Below, piece by piece: positions 45,089 to 56,468 of a stretch of 64,000 bases of DNA; positions within the stretch are counted from its first letter, which is position 1, and each line of letters begins with the position of its first letter. The position numbers and the translations under genes were made by a program. The notes beneath the pieces are model-generated. The model ran no database searches and was not told the DNA's origin. It saw only the letters and a list, made by a program, of their open reading frames with translations. Source of the stretch: Eleusine coracana subsp. coracana (lineage: Eukaryota; Streptophyta; Magnoliopsida; Poales; Poaceae); contig CM064429.1 of assembly GCA_032690845.1 (NCBI GenBank), positions 15,780,569 through 15,844,568 on the forward strand, in the 5' to 3' direction.

Positions 45089-48000
45089 ATGGCCGCCGCC
45101 TCCGGTCTCGTCCTCCTCCTGCCGCTGCTACTCTGCTCCCACCTCTCCGTCGCCTCGCCGGCCTTCTCCCTCGCAGGAGAACTCCTCCACCAGGCGCGCG
45201 CGCCGGGGTTCGCCGCGTGGCTGCGCTGCGTGCGGCGGCGCATCCACCAGCACCCGGAGCTGGCCTTCCAGGAGCACCGCACCAGCGAGCTCGTGCGCGC
45301 CGAGCTCGATGCTCTCGGACTCCCCTATGACTGGCCTGTCGCCCGCACCGGCGTTGTGGCAACCATCACCGGCGGCAGCGGCGGCAGTGTCAGGCCCGTC
45401 GTCGCTCTCCGCGGCGACATGGACGCGCTCCCGGTGCAGGTCTGTTTAATTAATGATTCTAACAATACCATATTGATGGCCGTTATTATAGGACACTGAG
45501 GTATTATACTATTATATGATTTGGAGTCTACTAATAAAAAATATATAAATTCTTCTATTCAATGCACTGAATAAGAGGAGATTTCCGTTGACGCCGTGTG
45601 GGTTTGTACACCGGGTTCCTCCTCCATCTCCTCTGGACATAGTATCTGTCGTAAATTTCTAATAATTTTGGATGGCAGCGGTGACGGTGGAGGACCACAT
45701 CGCCTACAAGTTAGCACGGTGCAGGAAGCGGTTGCGGACCTGATGGTAGGGGCAATAGCAAGGACGACCGGAAGAGGACCAGAGCGGCGGACTTAGAATT
45801 TTTTTCAAGGACGTGTTGCAAAAAAAATTGTTTAAAAAATTAGAATATCACATTCGACTATTTCTACAGGGTCTGGCACCCGAATTTTTTTTTCTACGGT
45901 AGCTTGTTGTCCTCACTTCTTCTCCAACTCAGGTAATCTTCGACATCATTCCCATCCCCGGCGACCTTGAATGTTAGGGTTTGGGGTTCTTGGGGCCTCC
46001 TCCATTGCCAGACATAGAAGGAAGGTTTTGGGGTTTTAGAGGGGGGGGGGTGGGGAGAGGCCGGCCTGGCGATGGAGGCGGTTGGTGGGCGGCGAGGTGA
46101 CGGAGGACGACGGTTGGGTGGGGTAAGGGTGAGAGCGAGGATAGTGACGACGGTGGTCGAGGCGGCGGTGGGTGATGGTAGCAGGTGCGGCGCCTCGACG
46201 AGGCATCCTGACGGAGCACCATGCCGACGACCGCGCGTCATGCGGGGTGGCGGTGGGAGCGAGACAGCTCGGCAGAGAGAAAACAGAAGGTTGAAGATGA
46301 CCTTGCGCCATTTGATCTACAATTGACGGTAGAAAAAATCGAGTGTTGGGATCGTTTTGAATGCCCGAGTGTGCGCTAGACATTTCCTAAAAAAATTGTT
46401 TTGAATTGAACTGATAACCTTGATGATAAACCAATTAGACTATGTTTCTTTCTATGATTTTATTTAGTAAAGAAACTATTCATTTTGTATTGACATTAGC
46501 CTAATGTATCGATACCTGATTAGACATAGGGTATACCATCGCATATATAGCATACCTCCTAGGTCAGCCCGTACAGGGAGCGAGCTTCTGCTTTGATGGG
46601 AAGAGAGAGAGGAATTAAGAGACGTGCTAGAGATTGAAGAAACTTGTTAAATGATCGGATGAAGATCCTACATTGTTATTCATCTACTGAAAGACACCCC
46701 TATTTTCAGTCGATTGAAAAATAATAGGTCCAGCATAAAGATCATGATCTTTTTTGGACATTAACTAAGAGATGATCTGTTTTGATTCCATGATGTTAAC
46801 TCACTACAGATCTATCATGTTATCAGATAGAGTATAATAAATCCAGCTTGCCGAGTAATTTCATCAATTAAAGCATTTCTTTTGCCGAGGTAATTGTGGT
46901 ATCATCCAAATCAAGTAACACAAATGGTGGCAGAGGATGCAACTTCGACCTTGTGAAACTAAAATGTACGACAATTTTATATAATAGTCTGAAAGTCCTT
47001 TAGTGGTGAGTGCAACACATAGGAGAAAAAGAAAACATAATTGTTTCGATCGCTCGTTTAGTTTAAATGCATTCACAAGGGTGTTAACTAGGTGCACTAC
47101 CAGTTGGTTCCGTTCCATACCCCATTACAAATTTTCTTTCAAAAAATCGGTACTTTAGATGTGCTTCTTTGGGATACTATACTGTGTGGTACTGCCTTTC
47201 TGCAGGAAATGGTGGATTGGGAATTCAAGAGCCAGGAAAATGGAAAAATGCATGCTTGTGGGCATGATGCACACACAACAATGCTCCTGGGAGCTGGTAA
47301 GCTGCTCCAAGATCGGAAGGTCGACATGAAGGTATTTACTATTCAGTAACCACATGGAATGTTCATTGGTTCTTGTCAGGGACATTTCACTATTCATCTT
47401 ATGGGGAGCCATATCTGCCTGTAGGTTTCCTTCTTTGATTCTGGTGATTCACTGTGTCGTGTTTATGCACTCCCTGTTCACAACTTGTTCATCAGGGTAC
47501 TGTAAAGCTTGTATTCCAGCCAGCGGAAGAGGGCGCTGCCGGGGCCTATGACGTCCTACAAGAGGGCGCCCTTGATGACGTGTCAGCCATATTTGGCTTG
47601 CATGTTGACCCAGTTCTTCCCGTAGGTGTTGTTTCATCCAAGCCCGGGCCTTTTGCTGCAACAGCAGCTCAATTCTTAGTATCTGTTACTGGAAAAGGTG
47701 GGCATGCTGCAAAACCCAATCAAGCAATCGATCCGATTGTTGCTGCATCTACTGCAATCCTTAATCTTCAACAAATTGTGGCTCGGGAAATTGATCCCCT
47801 CCAGGGTGCAGTATGTCATCTATTATTGTCAACTATCTTTTCATAGTATATTCATCTATGGAGAAATTCTGCACAACTATAATTTCAAGAATTCTCTGCC
47901 ATTGAACTTTCAGGTTGTATCTGTCACTTTTGTGGAAGGAGGAGGACGCGCTTATAATGTTATTCCAGAGTGTTTTACCTTTGGTGGTACCTTGCGAAGC

Positions 48001-48494
48001 ATGACGAATGAAGGTTTATCATATCTTATGAAAAGGACCAGAGAGGTAAATTCTTCTTTAACCTGAAATGTATAATCACCCTTCTATTTCTTCTTACAAG
48101 GTGACAAATGTTTCAATGGTAGATTGTACAAGAGCAATCAGCAGTACATCGATGTAATGCCTTAGTGGACTTCATGGAGGACAAAATGAGACATTATCCG
48201 GCTGTAATCAATGATGAAGGGATGTATGCTCATGCCAAGACAGTTGCCGAGAGCTTGTTTGGGAAAGAAAACGTTAAGATTGCACCTCAATTGATGGGGG
48301 CAGAGGATTTCGGGTTCTATGCACAGAGAATGGCAGGCGCCTTCTTCAACATTGGAGTCGGCAACAAGAGCACTATGGTGACAGTCCATTCCACGCACTC
48401 CCCTTACTTCGTGATTGACGAGGATGTTCTTCCTATAGGATCTGCTTTCCATGCTGCCGTGGCAATTGAGTTCTTCAAGAAACATGTGCCATAA
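45089..48494 (+). CDS. IAA-amino acid hydrolase, ILR1/ILL-like (M20D), five exons
   Basis: Exons 45089-45439, 47206-47331, 47496-47810, 47914-48045 and 48123-48494 all join in phase 0 at GT/AG sites and give 431 aa, the usual family length. The product releases free auxin from amino-acid conjugates, and in this family acts in the endoplasmic reticulum lumen. Residues 1-23 form a signal peptide (LVLLLPLLLCSHLSVAS). HQHPELAF lies in the N-terminal part. The expected metal ligands are all present: Cys135 and His137 (HACGHDAH), Glu170/Glu171 (PAEEG), His195 (GLHVDP) and His400 (HSPYF). No C-terminal KDEL/HDEL is seen (it ends FFKKHVP). I chose the ATG at 45089 because the signal peptide follows at once; no earlier in-frame ATG was seen. 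No frame break was found, so it looks intact. Which rice ILL member it equals I cannot tell; the close alternative is another M20D amidohydrolase such as a jasmonate-conjugate hydrolase. Confidence 0.93.
45440..47205 (+). other. Intron 1 of the ILR1-like gene (1766 bp)
   Basis: It is bounded by CAG|GTCTGT and TTTCTGCAG|GAA. The other introns are 77-164 bp. A GC-rich block at 45590-46260 with a G-run at 46040 and A/T-runs around 45820 and 45890 suggests an inserted element, but I could not find clear ends or a target duplication. ORFs in the block are not supported. Confidence 0.7.
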
Positions 48495-48523
48495 TGAAGC
48501 TGAATGAAAAAAAATAAGGCATA

Positions 48524-48758
48524 CTCTCTCCATTCTAAAATTATTATCACCATCGACTTTTTTTATTATCTTTGAATATTTATCTTATTTAAAATATTTA
48601 TTCAAATATGAAAAGTTATAATTTATATTTAAATTTTATCTAATGATAAAACAAACCATGAGAAAATACATGATATTTTTTGAATTTTTTTTAAATAAGA
48701 TGAATGGTTCAAGATAATAAAAAAATCAATGATGATAATAATTTTAAAATGGATAGAG
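48524..48758. mobile_element. Stowaway-like MITE in the 3' flank of the ILR1-like gene
   Basis: Inverted ends CTCTCTCCATTCTAAAATT and its complement at 48740-48758, flanked by TA (48522-48523, 48759-48760). At 235 bp it is almost the same length as the MITE at 42935-43168 and shares internal text (AATATTTATTCAAATA). It starts 29 bp after the stop codon, so it probably lies in the 3' UTR. Confidence 0.85.
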
Positions 48759-48760
48759 TA

Positions 48761-49159
48761 TTCTTTATTTAGGTATCCTACATCTATTCTGATCGTGGAG
48801 CTATTCTGAATTTTGTTTTGTGTGCTTCTCCTAATATACTTCATTCCTTCTAGATGTTAACGCATCTCTAGCAGTAGATTTAAAATGAATTATTATCCCT
48901 AAAAACTATTAAAAGTCTAAAATATATCAAATACTCCTTCGGTCGATGATTTTGTTACTTTATATTTTGATTTTTAGACACTGGCCAATTTTTCTCTCTT
49001 CTCAGCCTAAATATACAAACCCAACTCTTGGAGATATAAACTAAGACTGCGCACGTGCAAGGAGCCAACTGCTATCTTTGGACGCTTCTGCCACCACCCT
49101 CATTTTCGTCTCACATTAGCTCCATGGGCTACGGTCAATGGATCACATCGCAGGCCACT
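48761..49159. other. Intergenic, partial MITE end
   Basis: At 48936-48975 there is a CTCCTTCGGTCGATG end like one Stowaway terminus; no second end was seen. Nothing else was recognised. Confidence 0.4.
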
Positions 49160-49164
49160 AGATC

Positions 49165-50724
49165 TGAAAGTGACGAGAGGGGGGGTTTGAATAGACAATT
49201 ATCTCTAAAATTTACTTAATAATAAAAGTTAACTGCATAGTATCGGACTTGTCCAGATGATTGTGGGGAAAGTCCGATGACTTGTCCGATAGCACGAGAT
49301 AGAAAAGTAGATCGGTCGGGTAAATATTAAAACTAGTGTAAGGCAAGCTAGAAGCAAGTGAATACAATCAAAGGGAAGCTGTAAAAATAAGGAGAGCAAC
49401 TAGCAAACAACCTACATAAGTTAATTTAACAAATACGAAGCAAACCCTAACTAACAAGTTTATGAGCAAGAACAAGTAAATGAAAGACAAGTAATTAAAG
49501 CACAAGTGAGGCACAAGAATTGTTCGCCGAAATTTAGCTCCACAAAGAAGCCTACATGTCCGTTGAGGGATCCACAAAGGATCGGGTCTCTTTCAACCCT
49601 AACCTCTCCAAATAACCACAAAGATCAAACTTGGTTTTCTACTAGGAACTTCACAAAGGAGGGGTCAATACAAACTTCCCGAGGTGTCACCACACAAGTT
49701 GGGAGCTCTACGGGCACCTCTAACCGTCTAGGGGATGAATCTCTAAGAGTAACAAACACAATAGTCATCGGCGGTGAGGATGAACCAAGTGCTCAAGAGG
49801 ATGGAAGCTTGGAGTTGATGGAGCACTTCAATCTTCTCTCAATCCCTTCACAAATCAAGAGTGGAAGCAAGAGAGGAGAGTTGGGGAGAGCAAAGTGAGC
49901 TTGAGAGTGTTTTTGAGTGGAATGAGTGACCAACCGGCCAAAGAGCGAAGAGGGGTTCTATTTATAGCCCAATGGGAAAAAGAGCCATTGGAGAGCCAAT
50001 TTCTGAGATCTACGTCGGACAAGTCCGATGGTCATCGGACATGTCCGATGAAACAAAGTGGCGTAGAAACTGGAATCCGACAAGTTTGCCCGATGCCTCG
50101 GATAAGATGACCATCGGACAAGTCCGATGGCTATCAGACATGTTCGACGGTCACAGGGTGGTAGAAGAACTGGAATCCGATGGACTTATCCGATGGCTCG
50201 GACAAGTCTTGTCCATCGGACAAGTCTGATGAAAATAGGATGGCAGGGGAACTGTACTCCGATGAAAGTGTCCGATGCGTCGGACTTCCTCTGGTCATGA
50301 GACAAGTCCGATGATCGTTGAACATGTCCGACGACCCAGAGTGGCAGAGCTACTGGAGTCCGATGGACTTGTCCAATGGGTCGGACAAGTCCGATGATTT
50401 TGCCCTGTAAAATTTGATTTGGCCTGGAAAGGGGAATGTTGCATTTAGTTCACCTCTGCTTCACACTTTTGTGTCCCTCTTAATAGTACGGCTTTTCCTA
50501 TACTCAAGATTTAAAATAAAACTCCATGAACTTCATTCTTAAGCATATTTTGAATTTCATCTTGAAGCACTTTACTATCTTCTTTTCTCCCTTTATGTTT
50601 CTATGCATTTAATCACCAAATTTTGTACCATAATCTACACACATGCTCATTAAAAGATTAGTCCATTCTTAATTATATTGATGCCAATCACCAAAGTAAA
50701 ATTAGGGGCCTAGATGCACCTTCA
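49165..50724 (-). mobile_element. 3' LTR of copia element G
   Basis: 1560 bp, from TGAAGGTG (minus start at 50724) to CACTTTCA (49165), with AGATC at 49160-49164. Minus-strand TATA box at 49958-49967. It has about 125 bp (near 49693-49819) that the other LTR lacks. Confidence 0.9.
50014..50395 (-). repeat. TCGGACAAGTCCGA palindrome array in the G 3' LTR
   Basis: About ten copies of TCGGAC(A/T)(A/T)GTCCGA(TG) in complete or decayed form. The array lies about 47 bp upstream of the minus-strand TATA box (49958-49967). The word differs from that of C and D but the place is the same. Confidence 0.8.
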
Positions 50725-51216
50725 ATCTCTCCCTTTTTGGTGATTGATGACAATACAACCAAATTTCATAAAAATATGCAATAAAGGTTCAGTTTGTGAT
50801 AAGGAGCTCCCCCTAAATGTGTGCATGAGTAAGAAGATATGAGATAATAACAAGTGCACATATTTAAAGAAAAAATGTGAGAGCTCCCCCTAACACTATG
50901 CATACATGTTAATTTGCAACAATTGATCACAAAAGATAGAAAAGATGCAAATGACATGTTATTTCACACAAATGCAACAAGCTGAAGATAATCAATGAAG
51001 CACCAATACTATAAGCAAATATAGTGCCCAAACCAACCACAAAGATAGCAAAATAGAGTTTTACAAACCAAATAGTGTCACAAATAGTTCAACTCCAAAC
51101 TCGCTCACAACTCACAAACTAATATAGAGAAAAAAACTAAGATAACTACACTTCTCCCCCTTTGGCATCAAGACACGCAAAAAGGAGAAAAGTACGGGTA
51201 GAAGGTGATGAGAGCT
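50725..51216 (-). mobile_element. G: polypurine tract and 3' non-coding region
   Basis: AAAAAGGGAGAGAT (minus strand, 50725-50738) lies directly before the LTR. A similar AAAGGGGGAGAAG lies near 51155-51167, close to the end of the ORF at 51217. The rest is AT-rich without genes. Confidence 0.75.
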
Positions 51217-52785
51217 CTAGTCGTCGGAGAACTCATAGTCTTCATCATCATCATCGCCTTCTTCCTCTTCAATGGCTGGTCCTTTCCCTTTGCGCTGGTG
51301 AAGAGCATAGGCAGGTTGATCTTCACCACCCCCGCCGTCCTCATCCTCAAAGCGAATGTGTTGAGCACTCGAACCTGCGCCGGAGGAGAAAGGAGGAGGA
51401 GTCGGGTAGTACCCAAAATAGTTCATCTCCTCGACGGTGAAGGTGGGGTCAACATGAGTAGTTGGGTCATCATGAGTAGGAGGAGGTGAGCCTTCTGCTG
51501 GGGACGGTGGAGGAGGGGTCTCAATACCAAAATGGTCATAAAGACCCTTTTGATTCCTCTCAATGACGTCGAGCCTCTGATTAATGCTCCTGCACATGCT
51601 CATAAGGGATTTGAACATCTTCATAATCCCGCTTCTCTTCCCACGAGGAGGCGGAGGCACATGAGAGGATCCAGTGCCCCGAGAGGTAGCCCGAGGTAGC
51701 TGAGGGGGTGCAGCTGAACCAAAAAACTGATCGGAGGTGGTGTCGGGAGTCCAATTAGAAGGAATCTGAGGTTTGAGACTCAGATGCTTCATATCCTTGT
51801 TGAACGTCAAACCCTATACCTTCTCAATCATGTACATGATGTGAGGATCGTATCCACAGCCACGCTTGGGAGAGACGGAGATGTCCCACATCTCCTAATA
51901 GACATAATCAAACACATCAAACTTCTGACTTCCATGAATTCAGTGCAGAATATCCCTCTGAAAAGCAGGGATACGATTAGAGTTGCCTCCACGAGGCGCT
52001 AGTGTGCTTCGGCAGATTCAAAATAGGACTGAGAAGATGAACTTCAGTCCATTTGAGTTGGAAGGAGAGCAGTTATCCGGGTCCACATACATGTACCTCA
52101 TGTCCTCAGCATCCATATGATTCCCCTTATGAACCTTGTGCTTTTCCTTGCGTGTATGCTTAAGTCCAATCATACTAGCAAACTGGTTCAGGGAGCAGGT
52201 GTACTTGGTGTCATTCGTCATCCAGGACATGGTTTTGGCATTTTCATTAAAATAGACAGTGGAGTAGAACTGAGCTATGATTTTCGTATTCCAAGAGTAC
52301 TGGAAAGTCAGGAAGGTCTTGAGATCATGATGCTCACAGGCAGCCAGCACTTGATCGGGAAGTGGATGCTTTCTTATCTTCATGTGATTCCAATCAAGCC
52401 ACTTCATCTCAACCACTGCATTCTTCATGCGTAGATTGGTGGACCAGTACCAATCCACATGGAAGTGTGTGTGAAAGCGGAAATCAGAAGCTTCTTTCTC
52501 ACCAGCATAGTGGTTGGTTAACCTTGCCTCAAAGCAGGTCTCAATGGAGGCATGAAGGTAGTTCACAATGTCGCGGTCAGAGCTCTCCACTTCTGCTGGA
52601 GGATGCATGACCCTAAAGAGCTCATTTGTCTCTTCCGGCTCCTCTCTCTCAGCTGGAGCTTTCAGGGTGGTGCGGCGGATGCGCTTAGTAGTGGCCTTCC
52701 TCCTCTTTGGGGCTTGGCTTTGACCTTGGTCTTCGCCGGTCTTGGTCCTCTTCTCCCTCAAGGGGGATGCTTCCACGTTAGACAT
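51217..52785 (-). pseudogene. Copia G: downstream (env-position) ORF, decayed
   Basis: The ORF opens at an ATG at 52785 (MSNVEASPL), with a Lys/Arg-rich segment (KRRKATTKRIRRTT), and runs to 52018. A second open part (51810-51217) ends in an acidic tail (GDDDDEDYEFSDD). Between them at least four in-frame stops (TGA, TGA, TAG, TAG) interrupt an otherwise continuous frame. The content is that of the extra ORF of SIRE/Maximus copia elements. There is a predicted-looking coiled segment near the DVIERNQKGLYDHF motif but no evident membrane helix. A basic start resembling a nuclear signal, and no signal peptide, argue against a simple envelope role. Function is unknown. Confidence 0.65.
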
Positions 52786-52887
52786 GCTAAGAAAATGTGG
52801 TGAGCAACAAGTTAGGAGGGAGTCAAAAAAAGGAATAGGGGTGAGGAGAATCAACGAAGAGCTCAGGTTTTTGAAGAAACTGCAGGT

Positions 52888-53398
52888 CGTCGGACATGTC
52901 CGATAATCATCAGGCAAGTCCGATGCGTCGGACTTGTCTGATGACACGCAATTTTTCCAAAAACCTAGATCCTTCATGAATCCACCTACCACAAGTACCC
53001 AAACTTCTTCTACTCCACTAACAACTAACTAGAGGCTACCTCCATGGATCAAATATGCAAGGGAACAAGATTTGACACTAGCATTGATCAATAACCCTAA
53101 CCCAAAGTGAGAGAGAGAGGATTAGGGTTAAACCTTACAAAAACGATGGGGGATCGGACTTGTCCGATGGAGGAGGACCTCTTGACCTCCAAACTTGCTC
53201 CAATGGATGGTGGGAGAGGGAGATCGCCTTGGTGCCCCCAATGGGGGTGTTCTTGAGGAGAGAGAATGTGAGGGAGATGAATGAGGAGGGGTTGACCGAA
53301 GGGGTAAGTCGGGCTAGGTTAAAAGGGTCGAAACCTGGACCGTCGGACTTGTCCGATGCCGTCGGACAAGTCCGATGGCTGTCGGACTTGTCCGACGC
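52888..53398 (-). repeat. Internal copies of the G palindrome ahead of the downstream ORF
   Basis: TCGGACTTGTCCGA-like palindromes at 52888-52942, 53153-53170 and 53341-53398 (three copies in the last). They lie just upstream of the ORF that starts at 52785, between pol and that ORF, as in element D. Confidence 0.75.
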
Positions 53399-53650
53399 CA
53401 AAATGACCAGAGAGATTAGAGTCCAGCCAGGAAAGAATAGAGGATTTTTATTTTCTTTAAAATAGTTTGATGGAAAGTTTTGATATCTTATGGTCAGCCA
53501 ACAATCAACAAAACATAACAATGGCCATATTTTGTCAAGATTCGATCTAGTGATCAAAAACCAACTTCAATAGCACAAATAATAGGTTTTTGACATAAAA
53601 CAATAATTTTTGTAATAACAAAACAGTCACCATTCAGATGTGCACATTCT

Positions 53651-55323
53651 CTACATCACATTGTTAGAGTCAAGAATATTTAGTTCACTCCTAAGATAGC
53701 AAAATCTCTTCTCATCTAGGGGCTTGGTGAATATATCGCCTAGTTGATCTTCGGCTCTCACATGGCTAACTTCGATATCCCCCTTGATGGAATGATCTCT
53801 CAAAAAGTGGTGGCGGATATCTATATGCTTTGTGCGCGAATGCTCAATGGGGTTATAAGCAAGCTTTATGGCACTCTCATTGTCACATAGGAGTGGAACA
53901 CAGTTCAGCTTGTAACCGTAATCCCTTAGAGTTTGTCTCATCCAAATTAGTTGTGCACAACAACTACCGGCTGCAACATACTCCGTTGCGGCCGTGGAAA
54001 GTGCAATGGAATATTGTTTCTTGGATGACCATGACACTAGGGACCTACCTAAGAATTGGCATGTCCCAGAGGTGCTCTTTCTATCTACCTTATCCCCGCC
54101 ATAATCCGCATCGGAATAGCCTAATAGGTTGAACTTTGAGCCCTTGGGGTACCAAAGCCCTAGGTTGGGTGTGTGAACCAAATATCTCAATATTCTCTTC
54201 ACGGCCACCATGTGACACTCCATAGGAGCGGCTTGAAAACGTGCGCACATACACACACTAAGCATGATGTCGGGCCTAGATGCACAAAGATATAGCAAAG
54301 AGCTAATTATGGAGCGATATACCTTTTGATCAATGGGTTCATCCTTTTTGTTGAGGTCGAGGTGGCCATTTGTTGGCATGGGAGTTTTGATGGGCTTTTC
54401 CTTGTCCATATCAAATTTCTTCAATAAGTCTTGTGTGTACTTTGCTTGACATATGAAGGTGCCCTCCTTGTGTTGCTTCACTTGAAAGCCTAGAAAGAAT
54501 GTCAATTCTCCCATCATGGACATCTCGAAACTTTTGGTCATTATCTTGCTAAATTTATCACAAAAGGTTTGGTTAGTAGAACCAAATATAATGTCATCGA
54601 TATATATTTGGCATACAAAGATATCATCACCAAAACGCTTAGTGAAGAGGGTTGGATCGGCCTTGCCAATGACAAAACCCTTTTTAACAAGAAAATCCCT
54701 AAGGCATTCATACCATGCTCTTGGCGCTTGCTTAAGCCCATAGAGCGCCTTATGGAGTTTATAAACATGGTTAGGATACTTAGAGTCTTCAAAGCCCGGT
54801 GGTTGCTCCACATACACCTCTTACTTAATTGGCCCATTTAGGAATGCACTTTTCACGACCATTTGGTACAACTTAAAATCATGGTGAGTAGCAAAAGCAA
54901 GTAATATTCTAATAGACTCAAGCCTTGCTATGGGAGCATAAGTTTCATCAAAATCCAAACCTTCCACTTGTGAATACCCCTTTGCCACGAGCCTTGCCTT
55001 GTTTCTTGTCACAACAAAATTGTCACAACACCATCTTCATTTTGTTTGCTACGTAACACCCATTTGGTGCCCATAATATTCTTGTTCTTTGGCCTTTCCT
55101 CCAATGTCCACACTTTATTTCTTGTGAAGTTGTTCAATTCTTCTTGCATGGCCATCACCCAATCCGCATACTCAAGTGCTTGCTCTACCCTAAATGGCTC
55201 CATAGAAGAGACAAAAGAATAATGTTCACAAAAACTACTAACTCGAGATCTAGTGATTACCCCCTTGTCAATATCTTCAAGAATTTGCTCGACGGGGTGA
55301 TCACGTTGTACATTTTGATGCAC
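53651..55323 (-). pseudogene. Copia G: reverse transcriptase and RNase H
   Basis: 55323-55010 has the RT N terminus (NIMGTKWVLRSK). 55012-54821 continues; here the first catalytic site reads YQMVVKSAFLNG, with Val where the family has Asp. A TAA follows at about 54827, then 54817-53651 is open with YVEQPPGFED, ALYGLKQAPRAWYE, the second active site (YIDDIIFGST), and RNase H (SDADYGGDK, IALSTAATEYVAAG, DIFTKPLDEKRF). In LSTAATEY an Ala stands where Glu is usual, so an RNase H active residue may also be lost. It is dead as it stands. Confidence 0.9.
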
Positions 55324-55485
55324 TCTTGGGTGCGGTGGGTGTGAGCTTTCTTGACCACCATCTTTATCAACCTCTTCATCATGTCTTTGAGAATCATTGC
55401 TTGATGCTTGTTCATGATCCCCAACATCTTGATCTTGACCACTTGCGTGACCTATTTCTTCATTCTCATGATGTTAGTTTTGTCT

Positions 55486-56468
55486 TTAGGGAGAGGGTTG
55501 ATTTTCAATACTTGATGTTTCTTGTGGTCTCACATCACCAATGGCCATCCTTTTTATTACACTTCTAGGAGCTTCATCATCTACAACATCATTAACAACT
55601 TGCTCCCCTTGAGAGCCATTAGATTCATCAAATGTCACGTCACGTGAAATTTCAACACAACCGCTGGTTTTGTTGAATACACGATAGGCATGAACATTCG
55701 ACCCATAACCAAGCAAGAAACCTTCATCAACTTTTGGAGAAAACTTAGAAGTCTTGGGTTTCTTGTTTAGCATAATGCATTTGCTCCCAAAAACATGAAA
55801 GTAGGAAATATTAGGCTTGTTACTGGTTAGTAGCTCATATGGTGTTTTCTTTAATAGTCGATGGAGATATAACCGGTTGGAGGCATGGCATGCGGTGTTG
55901 ACGGCTTCGGCCTAAAAGCGGTCGGACGTCTTGTATTCATCAAGCATTGTTCTTACCATCTCAATGAGCATGCGGTTCTTTCTTTCGGCCACCCCATTTT
56001 GTTGAGGGGAGTAGGGTGCCGAAAATTCATGCTTGATGCCTTCTTCATCGAGATACTCTTCAACTTGAGTGTTCTTGAATTCGGTGTCGTTGTCACTCCT
56101 TATTTTCTTGATCTTGACTTCATATTCATTTTGTGCTCTTTTCATGAATGTCTTGAGCACATCTTTTACTTCACCTTTATCATGCAAAAAGAATACCCAC
56201 GTGAAGCCAGAAAAGTCATCAACAATTACAAGACCATATTTGTTACCACCAATACTTATGTAGGAGACAGGGCCGAAGAGGTCCATGTGCAACATCTCCA
56301 ATGGCCTTGTGGTGGTCATCACATTCTTGGCGGGGTGTGATGCTCCAACTTGTTTTTCCGCTTGGCATGCACTACAAATTTTATCCTTCTCAAAGCAAAC
56401 GTCGGTTAGTCCTATGATGTGGCCGCCCTTTTGGAGTTTGTGAAGATTTCTCATACCAACATGGGCTA
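55486..56468 (-). pseudogene. Copia G: integrase core
   Basis: This resumes after the nested solo LTR at AHVGMRNL. It has CSACQAEK (zinc site), the catalytic Asp in LLHMDLFGPV, Asp in KIRSDNDTEFKN and Glu in QQNGVAERKNRM. A TAG at about 55912-55914 replaces a conserved Trp (DRF*AEAV); the open frame then continues to 55486. It was disabled by the insertion and by this stop. Confidence 0.88.

Noticed and set aside
45894..46383. Two 115-codon minus-strand ORFs inside intron 1
   Set aside because: Pro/Ser/Arg-rich products from a GC-rich block, overlapping in several frames, with no domain.
50014..50395. Regularly repeated palindromes resembling a CRISPR array
   Set aside because: Units are short, unevenly spaced and decayed, the intervals are not unique spacers, and they lie in a retrotransposon U3. 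CRISPR is not expected in a plant nuclear genome.
53651..54817. Intact-looking 388-codon ORF as a working gene
   Set aside because: It is only the RT/RNase H end of the G polyprotein; upstream parts are stopped, split by a solo LTR and missing a catalytic Asp.
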